Assembly (NCBI GenBank): GCA_019321725.1
Contig: CM033110.1
Coordinates: forward strand, 3,713,278 to 3,777,277
Direction: 5' to 3'
DNA length: 64,000 nt
Origin: Paulownia fortunei
Lineage: Eukaryota; Streptophyta; Magnoliopsida; Lamiales; Paulowniaceae
Positions 12,401 to 22,787 of the stretch are shown in pieces. Both the position numbers and the translations under genes were made by a program. Position 1 is the stretch's first letter, and each line of letters opens with the position of its first letter. The notes beneath the pieces were generated by a model. That model was not told the origin of the DNA, did not search any database, and saw nothing but the letters and a program-made list of their open reading frames with translations.

Positions 12401-12490
12401 CTTTTTTTGAATATATGATCTCTTTGCATCAAGAACTGCAATAAATATTTAAAGTTTGAATGACCAATTATATTATTGAGTAATGCTACA
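9406..12490. other. AT-rich intergenic DNA
   Basis: No genes found. The 10795-11205 part belongs to a dispersed repeat family described separately. The remaining sequence is AT-rich with scattered short open frames that show no recognisable composition. Confidence 0.5.
10795..11205. repeat. Dispersed AT-rich repeat, copy 1 (partner at 36838-37235)
   Basis: This block begins with several GATCGATTT and GGTCAATTTG-like words, continues with a poly-AT core and ends with TAATTAATTTTCATTAAA and a CGAACTGATAATTGAA-like word. The block at 36838-37235 has the same order of words, including the shared ATAATTAGTTTATTATATTA stretch. It is probably a non-autonomous DNA element family, but the ends are not defined. 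Confidence 0.4.
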
Positions 12491-12803
12491 ACATCAGGTT
12501 AAAATATATATGTATCCATTTTAGTTAAGGTTCGTATGCCTTATATACTGACCTTTCATATTGCCATCACACTATAAAATAACTAATCAGTATGGTTGGC
12601 TAGAAAGTATTTGAAAATACGATGGACATGCTCAAATTTCATAATCACATTAATCTTCTTTTTCATTTTTGTTTCTTATTTTTCGACCTGTTTGTTCAAT
12701 TTTATGGTTTTCAATTATATTTCATAAATACTTTTAAATTTTATATAATATTTAACAACTCAAGAACACCTCATGTTTTAGTATTTTGTGCAATGTTTCT
12801 AAT

Positions 12804-12925
12804 CATTTTTTTAAAGTCTATTAATTTTTTTTAAGTCACAAACACACTTATTCTAGTATATTAGGGTCGAACTCCTAACCTTCTACACAAAAGTGGGAGA
12901 CGGTACCACCAAACTAAATAGTAGT
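12804..12925 (-). mobile_element. tRNA-derived SINE
   Basis: On the minus strand the head contains an A-box-like TAGTTTGGTGGTACC and, about 30 bases on, a B-box-like GAGTTCGACCC, the spacing of a tRNA-type internal RNA polymerase III promoter. The element ends in an A-rich tail. Flanks AATGTTTCTAAT (12792-12803) and AATATTTCTACT (12926-12937) are a 12-base target duplication with two mismatches. The matching site in duplicate copy 2 lacks it. Confidence 0.6.
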
Positions 12926-13638
12926 AATATTTCTACTCTTGCTGCTCTCTTGGGATTGAAAAATTGGACTGATAAAATTCTATTGAGTCTAACTCATATG
13001 ATCATATATCAAATAATGACTCTGGTTATCAAATGATTGAACAATCGAGAGCAATTTACTTATAATACTTAGTTGATATTCATAAAAAGTATCTATTGAA
13101 CTATAAGTTCAATATATTCTATTTAGCAGAAAGATGAGCATTCTTTGCATATTATTAGACGATCACTTGTTCACAAATTTCATGTGGGACTAATAATTTG
13201 CATTTTTCATCTTATGGAAAACCCTTTCGAGGATATTAGTGATATGTTCTATAGTAACTGAACGATCCTAGTTGGTCAAATAACTAGTGACAAACTCCTA
13301 TGTTACTTTCATTACTGTATTTGTATTTTGGAACAAGTTTATCACTCATTTATGTATATCACTCATTTATGTAATATTTAATTGGAGTTATGAGCTATAT
13401 ATTAAATGAGAGTGTGATAATATTATAAAATAAAATATCGTTATTATTATTATTATAATTTAATAATTTATAATCTTATTCAAAATAATACCCAAATAAA
13501 TAGTATGAAATGAATTTTTTTTCTTGAAAAGAAATTGACCACTTTAAAAGTGTTTTTGTTCCCCTTTTTCTTATCCATATATGGATGAAGTACGAAAGGT
13601 TGTGGTGCAAAGCAAGCAAACGTAGCTGATGACACTCA

Positions 13639-13730
13639 TTATTTTGGGCCGTGTAGGCCCTCAGCCCAACAAGGACAAGCCATTGTAATGGTCCATGGCC
13701 ACGTGCATCAAAACGTCACGTGTTGGTTGT
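13639..13730. promoter_or_regulatory. Conserved GGGCC plus twin G-box module, copy 1
   Basis: TTTTGGGCCGTGT, AGCCCAACAAGGACAA and two CACGTG G-boxes (13700-13705 and 13717-13722) lie within about 90 bases. The same arrangement sits in the other duplicate at 26659-26750 and looks better conserved than its AT-rich flanks. CACGTG is the core bound by plant bZIP and bHLH factors. No target gene is visible nearby, so the function is inferred only. Confidence 0.45.
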
Positions 13731-14424
13731 ACGTAACTTTCTTTTTAATAATATCGTAAATAAGCTTTAATTTTGTATTTTTAGAATTATTTTTAATTAT
13801 AAGCAATGATGGGATTAACTCTTAACTAATTATCAATCATTATAGTTCAGGGACCGAGGGTATTGATAGGGGCATCTGCGCTCCACAACTCATTATAATT
13901 TTAAATTTAACTATGTAAAAATCTTAAGTTAATAATAATTTATATATACAAATTTATTAAATTTTAATTTTTTTTACTCCTTATAAATGATATTTTTTTT
14001 AATATGATTGAAAATATATTTTTAACATCATTTTTGAAAAATATCTCAATCACACTCCAAAATCTAGAATTTTTGGTCCCCAGAACAATAATGAGAAATT
14101 ATATAAAATTTTTAGTTTTTAAATCTTCATTTAAAATTTCGTAACAAATCAAAATGGAAGCTATTATTTAGAGTACGAGGAGAAAGTATACTTATTAAAC
14201 ACCTTTCACAATTCAATATCTTAAACATTTTTTTCTTTGGATTACAATTGATTTATTGTTCTGACCCATTTTGTAGTTAGAATTAGATATTGCTAACAAC
14301 ATATTATGGGAATAAGATTTTCTAATTTTTTTTTAGGTCCTAACCCTATTATTTAGAGTAGTAGAATATACATTGAATTATTTGTTGTAGATATACAAAA
14401 TAACTTTGTTGTTTTAAACTAAGA

Positions 14425-14754
14425 ATGATAATGGAGCGAATTTAAATTCGAATTTGTCTTCGCTTAGGACAGATTTTTAAAATTATTAATGGGTTCAGGG
14501 CGGGTCTTGATATTTTATTTTCAAATTTGTCCCATCCTAAACTCTTATTGTTTAATTTTTAATTTATATGTATTTATGTAATATTATTTTTTAAAAAAAA
14601 ATATTTTTTTAGAAAAAATTAGTTGTATTATTTTAAAAAAAAATATTTTTTAATAATCTTAAAGTTATAAAGTAAGTATAACCAACTTCTTAAAATTTTT
14701 GGTGGGATGAATTTTAAATTTTAATAAATTTATCCTAAACTAACCCATTGTCAT
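14425..14754. mobile_element. 330-base TIR element inserted in duplicate copy 1
   Basis: The ends are ATGATAATGG and CCATTGTCAT, which are inverted repeats with 9 of 10 positions matching. Subterminal GGGTTCAGGGCGGGTC and GGTGGGATG words resemble a widespread plant non-autonomous family with GGGGCGGG-type ends. There is no coding capacity. The corresponding site in copy 2 (about 27781-27800) reads across without it, which shows the insertion. Confidence 0.6.
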
Positions 14755-15230
14755 CTATATCTTCGAGGTGGTTTGAATAACTTATCCTTTATTAATCTTT
14801 TCTTTATTGAAATCTCTTTTTTTTGAAACTATCATCGAATGATTGATCACCTTGTATCTTTGTGTTATCTTTTCAACTTTTTGTATTTAACTTATTCTTT
14901 GGTAAATGTTTAAATTTTGATGGATTTTGAACTTAAAATTCAATTTCTACAAGGTTTTATTTGTTTGAAATTAATAAACTGTATTCTCTCTATCTCAATA
15001 TTTTGTATCTTATTTGACTGAACATAAAGTTTTAAGTTGAAAAAGTAAAATTTTTGAAATATGTTTACAGAATTGCACTCAATGAAGTTAGTTATTGATG
15101 TTATGTCAGTGCAATAAGTGGAAGTATCTTGAAAATAGATCTCCATGATCCTATAAGCACCAAATAGAAAGCAAAATCTATATTAAGAATATTTGATTTA
15201 TGCATACCTTGCTTCCATTGGGTTCGCTAT

Positions 15231-16460
15231 TGTTGCGAAAATTCATGAACGCAAATGCACGTTATCGTTAACAAGTAATAAAATGATGAGTAAAGTAATG
15301 TTCCCACGAGGATTGTTGAATTATTAAGTACCGAAATTATGTTAACTCTAATTTTATTTGAATAAATGTATTTTTGGGTTTTTGTTTATAAACTAAATTA
15401 ATGATACAAAATATTTAAAAATGAAATTCACTAACTTAAAAGCCTAGGGTTATGATTTCACCATAATTAATTCGAATTGAATAATTTATCACATCAATCT
15501 CAATTTATTTCCCAAGTGATAGTCGAGAATCTCTAAATTATCCACTAACCTCTCCCAAGGTCTAATAAAAATATCATCAATTACTAACTCACTATATTTC
15601 TATGTGAATTACAATAATCAATAATTTATTAAGTTTTATAGATCTCCAACAAGACTACACAAATCATGTAAGTATATTCCTATCTCACATGCAATTTATA
15701 GTTTTCTACATATAGAACTAGACACATGTATCACCTCCCGAGTTAATATGATTAGCAAATTATTCAATTAATGGCCAAGTAATTGAAAGTATTAAGAACA
15801 ATGTAGAAAACTCAACTTGAAGATAAATTGATAATTGAATTGATACAAATATTTAAAATATCATAATTAGATTACATCACAACCCTAGAAAAATAAATTA
15901 GTTAATGATGATAAAAATAAAAGATAAATGTATAATATTCATACACATAATTAATGAGAGAAAAAGGAAAACGAAATAAAACTTAGAAGCAGGATGAGTT
16001 TATTCCCCTTGTAGATGTCTTATTCTCAACTCTTGGAAGAAATTTCTCCTTTTTTTATCTTCTTCATTCTTCTTTCTTGGCTTCTTTTCTTTTCTCTCTC
16101 TTTCCCATTCTCTCCAAAATCTGAAATGGAGGTTTTTGGAATACTTAACATTGATGGGAGATGCCCTAAAGAGGGCAAAAATACCATTTTTACCCTTACT
16201 TGTCTGCCATGTCGGCCTAGGCGCCAACTTGGAGTAAAAACTTATGATTGAAATACCAACACTGCCCTCAATATCACCAAAAAGTGGATTATTCTAAATT
16301 TTAATTAAGTTTTATGTTCCTTTTCATTTTCTTCTCATTTTGTTATTATCTATAATATTTCAAACTAAATACATAAAAAGTAACATAAATACTCATAAAC
16401 TAATACAAAAGTTAAGCAAATAATACTCAATTAATAGGTATAAAATCCACTCATCAAATA
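15231..16460 (-). repeat. 3' LTR of the non-autonomous gypsy element
   Basis: On the minus strand it starts TATTTGATGAGTGG, next to the polypurine tract, and ends GCATTTGCGTTCATGAATTT, then CGCAACA. It is about 1.23 kb. The pyrimidine-rich block at 16010-16130 contains short open frames on both strands that are not genes. Confidence 0.7.
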
Positions 16461-17141
16461 CCCCCAAACTTAACATTTTGCTAGTTCTTAAGCAAAAGAA
16501 AGAAATAAAACAAGTAAAATAACAAGTGATAATTAAACCTACTAACCAAATGGGCTTAAAAAATCATTGTGAGTTTATAACTTAAGAAAATATCAAAATA
16601 TCATCAAGATGCATGATTTCAACTCAAATGTAAAATTTACCCATCTTTAAATCCTTTAAGTGTTTGTGTGTAGCCTCTTGCACTTAACTTTTCACTACTC
16701 AGATTAGTTTATGCAAACTTACAATAAAATTATTGATATCTTATTTATATATTTTTTTTGAATTCTATAGGCTTGTTTTTCATGTCACTCTACATTAATA
16801 TAGACTAACACAACATCAAATATCATTAGAACTTTGAAAACTTGTAATGTGTGGCTAAAGTAATGGTAGGATAAAAGACAATATAATGACTCAAATTACT
16901 TATAGCACACAACTATTCTAAAACCTTGTTGATGAGCACTACCACATTTTCGTCTCACACATTCGCGAACCTTTCTTCTACTTTATTCATTTAACTCATT
17001 TTTTTCACATATTTGTTTTTTTTGAAGTGCTACAATCCCAAACTTATTTATTTTTATGAAGTGAGTAGTATGTTCGAATTGAGCTAATGCTTATTCAAGG
17101 CTTCACTTCTTCTCTAATGGTGGGTAACTAGGTGCATACCA

Positions 17142-17490
17142 TTAGAATGACTTGGCCATCCTCGATAAGATTGGAGAAGTGATAATTTTGCAGCTGCTTG
17201 TAATTCCACCCATATTGAGCATGCCTGACTTATGGTGGTGCAAATTGATTGCTCCATTGCTATTGTGTTCTTGCATGAAAACTGCCATATGACTCACGTA
17301 CCTTGAATGGTAAATAATTAGCATTTGCTGCAAAATATTTTTCCATCTCTTTTGAAAGTATTTGTACTTGAGTACCCAATGCATTAATGACATCTACTCT
17401 ATTCGTTCTAGAGGTCTGAGTTAAAGTTTGATTTCTCATATCATATTTAGTTGGCCAATAATATGAATTATATGCCATCTCATCTACCAC
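17142..17490 (-). pseudogene. Gag remnant of the gypsy element
   Basis: Two overlapping minus-strand frames (17260-17490 and 17142-17393) carry pieces resembling the C-terminal Gag region of Tat/Athila-like elements. These are a VDVINALGTQVQILSKEME coiled segment and, after an in-frame stop, a QWSNQFAPP piece followed by a frame-broken Tyr/Trp-rich tail. No reverse transcriptase or integrase follows, so the element could not move by itself. The assignment rests on composition and position inside the element. Confidence 0.45.
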
Positions 17491-17671
17491 TTTTTGATCA
17501 TATCACACATACAAGAAAACACCTACGATTATAAACAAGGGCACACTCAAACGATAAAAAAAAATAAAAATAAGGAAAAAATATTTACAAGAAAAATTCA
17601 AATTAAAATCAGAGTTATTTGGTATCAATATTAACAAAACAAAACAATCCCCGACAACGGGCCCAAAAACT

Positions 17672-18156
17672 TGTTGCAAAAATTTGTGAACGCAAGTGCA
17701 CGTTATCATTAATAAGTAATAAAATGATGAGTAAAGTATCGTTCCCACGAGGATTGTTGAATTATTAAGTACCGAAATTATGCTAACTCTAATTTTATTT
17801 GAATAAATGTATTTTTATATTTTTATTTATAAACTAAATTGAACTAAACTAAATTAATGATACAAATCATTTAAAGATGAAATTCACTAACTTAAAAGTC
17901 TAGGGTTATGATTTCACCATAATTAATTCGAATTGAATAATTTATCACACCAATATCAATTTATTTTTCTCAAGTGACAGTCGAGAATCCTTCAATTATC
18001 CACTAGCCTCTCCTAAGGTCTAATGAAAATATCATAAATTGCAAACTCATTATATTCCTATGTGAATTACAACAATCAACAATTTATTAAATTTTATGGA
18101 TCTCCAACAAGACTACACAAATCATGTAAGTATATTCCTATCTCACATGTAATTTA
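17672..18156 (-). repeat. 5' LTR fragment of the gypsy element
   Basis: This copy matches 15231-15716 in the same orientation. It stops abruptly at about 18156, where copia LTR sequence (AAATAATATCAAG) begins. The remaining 0.75 kb of this LTR is missing. Confidence 0.7.
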
Positions 18157-19660
18157 TGATTTTCAAATAATATCAAGATAAATATATATCATTTATATAT
18201 ATATATATACTATAATTATATTTATATATAAATTAAATTTTAGTGGTCGATTTTATCCCATAAAATCGATCACTATATTTATTTATCTATAAGTATATTA
18301 ATTAAATAAATCATATTTATTTAATTTATTCTCTTCATATTTTAGTGGGCTTCTTAAGTGATCTATATTAATTTTGGGCTTGGACTTAGAAATTTCCAAA
18401 TCAATTCAATTAATTCAATCCCAATTTAATCAATCTAATTGATTAATTTAATTTACTCTAATTGGACTTCCTAATCAAATTAGTTCTAATTAAATAATTT
18501 AATTACTTAATTGAATAATTTAATTTAATCCCATAAAATCGATCACTATATTTATTTATCTATAAGTATATTAATTAAATAAATCATATTTATTTAATTT
18601 ATTCTCTTCATATTTTAGTGGCTTGTTAAGTGATCCATATTAATTTTGGGCTTGGACTTAGAAATTCCCAAATCATTGAGTTGATTCAATTCCAATTTAA
18701 TCAATCTAATTGATTAATTTAATTTACTCCAATTGGACTTCCTAATCAAATTAAGTCCAATTAAATAATTTAATTACTTAATCGAATAATTTAATTTAAT
18801 AATTAAATTAAATAGAACCCTTAATTAATTAATTAATTAATCCAACGAATTGGATAAAATCTAAAATTAGAAATATTACTTTTCATAAAGATGTGTGACC
18901 CTTTTAGATTCACTACTAAACAGTAGTGGGCTTACAATATTTTGCAACTTATGAATAACTATTATTTTAATTAATTAATCCGTTTGGAATCACGAACTAT
19001 GAAAACGTAGGAGATTCATTTATTTAAAAAAAAGTGTTGAATTCTATGTTGGCGATTGACAAACCTCCATGCACACTAGTGCAACACTCAACATACCTCA
19101 TTTATGATTGTCAAGTAATCAGACGATATATCAAAGTACTGCAGGATGCATACACGGCTACCATCGTGCCTCAAGTGTGAGGACTAGTCGTGTACTATCG
19201 CAACACAAAAATTCTTGTTTCGACAGACAAAGTCTCTAACTAAAAATTTCTTATGGGCTATGTTCGGTGTACTTGTACCCTAACAAGCACCCACATACAT
19301 GCACTTGCGTCTTTACGCTAATACTAATGGAATGTGACATTCTTTTCTCACGAGCATGTATCATATGTGCGAGTCTTAAAGACCTATTTGATGTCCCATC
19401 TCAAAAAGGTCTCGACTCGAAACTTATTTAAAACTAAAGCCTTAGAAACATGTTTCATGATTGCCATCATATGTGCGACCATGCCCCATAGTTAAATTTG
19501 ATTTAAGTACTTTATCTAATGTGTAGAAATAAAAGATGCAAGACATAAGATAAAGAAAATATATTTTTATTAATATGATTCCCAATAAAATTATCTTTAC
19601 AAAACCAAAAGAGTATAATACACCCAATCCAATTGGGACGTTGGACATCCTACTCTAACA
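18157..19660 (-). repeat. Copia 3' LTR, truncated, with internal tandem duplication
   Basis: On the minus strand it starts TGTTAGAGTAGGATG next to a GGGCAAGTTGGAGAT polypurine tract. It lacks the terminal 0.7 kb present in the right LTR. About 270 bases are tandemly repeated inside it (18258-18529 and 18530-18800), which the other LTRs do not show. Confidence 0.7.
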
Positions 19661-19674
19661 ATCTCCAACTTGCC

Positions 19675-19860
19675 CTAGCTCCAATTGCCCATGTATCTAA
19701 GGCCCATCTTCTAAAGATGTCCGCTGAATATATTCTGTGCTAAGGGCTTAGTAAGTGGGTCTGCTACATTTTTTACTGAGGCAACTCGATCCACAATGAC
19801 GTCGCCTCTACCAATGATCTCTCCGATCAAGTGATATCGTCTCATTTTGATCTTTGAATC
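19675..19860 (-). pseudogene. Copia RNase H C-terminus (pol remnant)
   Basis: The minus-strand translation reads KMRRYHLIGEIIGRGDV, then VDRVASVKNVADPLTKPLA and MGLRYMGNWS before the stop at 19675-19677. This is the typical C-terminal end of Ty1/copia polyproteins. One in-frame stop lies at 19711-19713. The upstream part of pol is missing: the sequence passes into inverted LTR at about 19862. Confidence 0.75.
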
Positions 19861-19861
19861 A

Positions 19862-21299
19862 TTTAGGCTTTCAACTTATAATATATGTTCTATATTCAAT
19901 CGGGAGATTAGTTGTTGAAAGGAAACGTGTATGGTACTCACAACTGAAATAGGATTACTCGCTATTTCACCTAAAACTAGTTTGCCATAATTACTTGTTA
20001 GGTGTTTTCATGGATAGTGAGGTTATTGGAATTAAGGAGTTGATTCTAAACGGATTAATTAATTTGAATAATTGTTATTCATAAGTTGCAAATATTGTAA
20101 GCCCACTACTAGCTTAGTAGTGAATCTAAAAGGGTCACACATCTTTATGGAAAGCAACATTTCTAATTTTAGATTTTATCCAATGGTTTGAAATTAATTA
20201 ATTAATACTGATTAATTAATTAATTAAAGATTCTATTTAATTTAATGGTTAAATTAAATTATTCAATTAAGTAATTGAATTATTTAATTGGACCTAATTT
20301 GATTAGAAAGCCCAATTGAAGTAAATTAAATTAATCAATTGGATTGATTAAATTGAGATTGATTTGGGGATTTTTTAGTCCAATTCTAAAATTAATGTAG
20401 ATCACTTAGAAGCCACTAAAATATGAAAAGAATAAATTAAATAAATATAATTTATTTAATTAACATATTTATAGATAAATAAATATAGTGACCGATTTTA
20501 TGGGATAAAATCGACCACTAAGATTTAATTTATGTATAAATATAATTGTAGAATATATATGATATATATCCATCTTGATATTATTTGAACAGTTCAAATT
20601 AATATTAACAATATATATAGAAAATTTTGATGATTAATGTAGTCTCAAAATAGTCCACATACAATAGGAGAGAGAAAAGAGAAGAATTTTTGAAAGATTT
20701 GGAATCCTTCTAAAATAAGTTTTTAAAATAGTTCAAAATTAAAAAAACTTTCCAAGAGTTGGAAAGGGATTAAAATGTTCAGCCCTATATATATGAGGGA
20801 TGAAAATTATATAAAAAATTCAAAAATTTGAGCAAAAATTATTTTGTTTAAAATCTTCTATTTTTACTCTCCAATAAAAGAAAAGAAAGAAAAAGAAAAT
20901 CAGTTTTTTATTATTCTCTTCATATTATTGTTTCAAGATCTTAAAGAATCAATATTTATTGTTCTTGAAAAGTTATTTCGGTTCTAAATTAGTAAACAAT
21001 TAAAAGGATACTAGCGAATCCTTTTGATTAGTGTTGCTCTTCCGTATTATGAACCTGATAGAGAGGAGACACTTGGATCCCTGTAAGTTTTGATAGTCCA
21101 AAATAAATAATTGATTGCTTCATTTCCTACAACAACCGGAGTGTACGAAATGTACAATCCAATTTTATATTTATTTATATATTCACTTGAATAAGCGCGA
21201 TTGTTAAAATCGCTTTCGAATCAAAGGGGTTAAATTTATATTTGATAAAAGATTTAATTTTTCGTTGTATATACCTCTACGATTATAGTGAACCCAACA
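19862..21299 (+). repeat. Inverted copia LTR
   Basis: This is an LTR of the same family in the plus orientation, ending GTGAACCCAACA at 21299. Its reverse complement matches the right LTR (for example 19880-20040 against about 24846-25010, and 21250-21299 against 22788-22840). Its first part is missing. Together with 22788-25740 it forms a large inverted repeat with a 1.5 kb spacer. Confidence 0.7.
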
Positions 21300-21391
21300 A
21301 GAACTATCTTCAGGTTTCTTAGCCAATCGACAAAGTTAGGTCCAGTTAATTTATTTTGTTCAAGGATTATTGTAAGTAGATTCTTTGTCAT
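21300..21391 (-). pseudogene. Copia gag N-terminal fragment
   Basis: The minus strand from an ATG at 21391 encodes about 30 residues with the copia Gag N-terminal signature LTGPNFVDWLRNLKIVL. The frame is cut at 21300 by the inverted LTR. Upstream lie two 43-base direct repeats (21459-21545) containing CTCCCACTATTTT. Confidence 0.7.
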
Positions 21392-22770
21392 TTTAGTAGA
21401 ATAATCAACAAAACATGCACGAAGTCGAAAACGAGTAAACTATAGGAAAAATATATTAATTTAATATAAGGTCTTTAATACTAAATGTCTCCCACTATTT
21501 TCATTTAATATAAGGTCTTTAATACTAAATGCCTCCCACTATTTTCTTCGAATTTCATCACCCCTAATGAAATTTCGGGAAATCAAATTTTCTAGCGAGC
21601 TTGAGGTCCAATGGAAATATTTCATACCTCAATTTTATGAGCCTATGAAATATTTATATCGATAGTCAACTCGATTTCATCCCATGAGCATCTCAATGCT
21701 TGGTAGAGATTACAATTTTCCAACACAAGACCACCCCATGACTCATGGCCAGTGATCAAGTGTGGTAGCGGTCATCATATCTCTATCTTTGATGGTAGGC
21801 ATGGAACGATAGGTCTTACCTAACTTGTCCATTTTATTTAAAATTAAATTTTCAAAAAATTCTTTTACTTAATTTTAGTAAATTAAGTGGGGGTTAATTT
21901 TATCCAAGACCTCATCTAATTTAAATTAGATTGGTTATTTAATGCATTACATCATAATATCATTGCACAAGCATAAAAACATGAAATAAAACCCTAAGCA
22001 TATATCTAATACATACTTAAATAAATGGATAATCATGAACCAGTCATATGCGGTCCATTTGAGCAGTCATATGCGGTCCATTTGAGCCAAAATGGACCTA
22101 AGGTTAGTATAAGGGTAATAAAATGGTATAAAATCTATTCTATTATATAATTGCATCCCATACAAACATGAGCCTTCTTTGGAACCTCTTTTTTTTATTC
22201 TCCTTCGTCTTCCAAAGAAAAAGAAAAATCTCATCATCTATTCTACTCTCTTTACAGAAAATAAAATAACTTACATAGATGGAATAACTTACATAAATTA
22301 AATAAAATCAATCATATTAGTCCAATGACTCTTGATCATCCCATACATGCTCATAATTAACATCATATGTAATTATCAAAACATGTAAATTTATCAAATT
22401 GTTAAACGTAATTTTTTTAACTTGGTATAATTTTTAATTGCTTGAAAAATAATTTTTCAGAAATAATTAAAATTAATATTTAATTTTAATATTCCAAAAA
22501 ATAAAAAATAAAAAATAAATAAAAACGGACCGGGAACGACACGACAAGCAGTGCCACTACTGCCCGTCGGATGCGCGTGACGTCGGGTGTCTGAAACCCA
22601 ATGACCCATTTCTTCATTTTTCTTTTCATATTAAAATAATTTAAATAGCAATTAAAATTATTCCGATTAAAAAATTACTGAAAATATGCAAAATTAAATT
22701 TTACATAATTAACATGAAATAATTTAAAAACATGCATTCATAAATTCAAAATTCACTGAATAAGAGAAAT

Positions 22771-22786
22771 CGTGGCTCTGATACCA
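22771..22786 (-). other. Copia primer-binding site
   Basis: On the minus strand TGGTATCAGAGCCACG directly follows the LTR end AACCCAACA. It is complementary to the 3' end of initiator-Met tRNA, the usual copia primer. It fixes the 5' LTR boundary and the element's orientation. Confidence 0.85.
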
Positions 22787-22787
22787 C

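Larger units (their letters stand above)
12500..15135. repeat. Segmental duplication, copy 1
   Basis: This non-coding segment recurs in the same orientation at about 25800-28165. Shared anchors in the same order include GGACATGCTCAAATTTCA, TATTTTGGGCCGTGT, AATGGAAGCTATTATTTAGA, TTAGGTCCTAACCC and TTTATTTGTTTGAAATTAATAAA. Copy 1 carries a SINE (12804-12925), about 0.4 kb of unaligned sequence after it, and a 330-base TIR element (14425-14754). All of these are missing from copy 2. No gene is visible in either copy. Confidence 0.8.
15231..18156 (-). mobile_element. Non-autonomous gypsy-type LTR element (LARD-like), 5' LTR truncated
   Basis: Two direct repeats start at 15231 and 17672 (TGTTGC, then CGCAA.TGCACGTTATC) and match for about 485 bases. 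On the minus strand the left LTR (15231-16460) is preceded by AAGTTTGGGGG (16461-16471), a polypurine tract. The right LTR end (17672) is followed by TTTTTGGGCCCGTTGTCGGGG (17651-17671), a slightly degraded form of the primer-binding context typical of Tat/Athila-lineage gypsy elements. The inside is only about 1.2 kb with a gag remnant and no pol. The right LTR is cut off at 18156 by the copia complex. Confidence 0.75.

Noticed and set aside
22038..22088. Two 24-base direct repeats (CAGTCATATGCGGTCCATTTG) looking like a CRISPR start
   Set aside because: The repeats are adjacent with no spacer, there are only two, and they lie in a plant copia leader.
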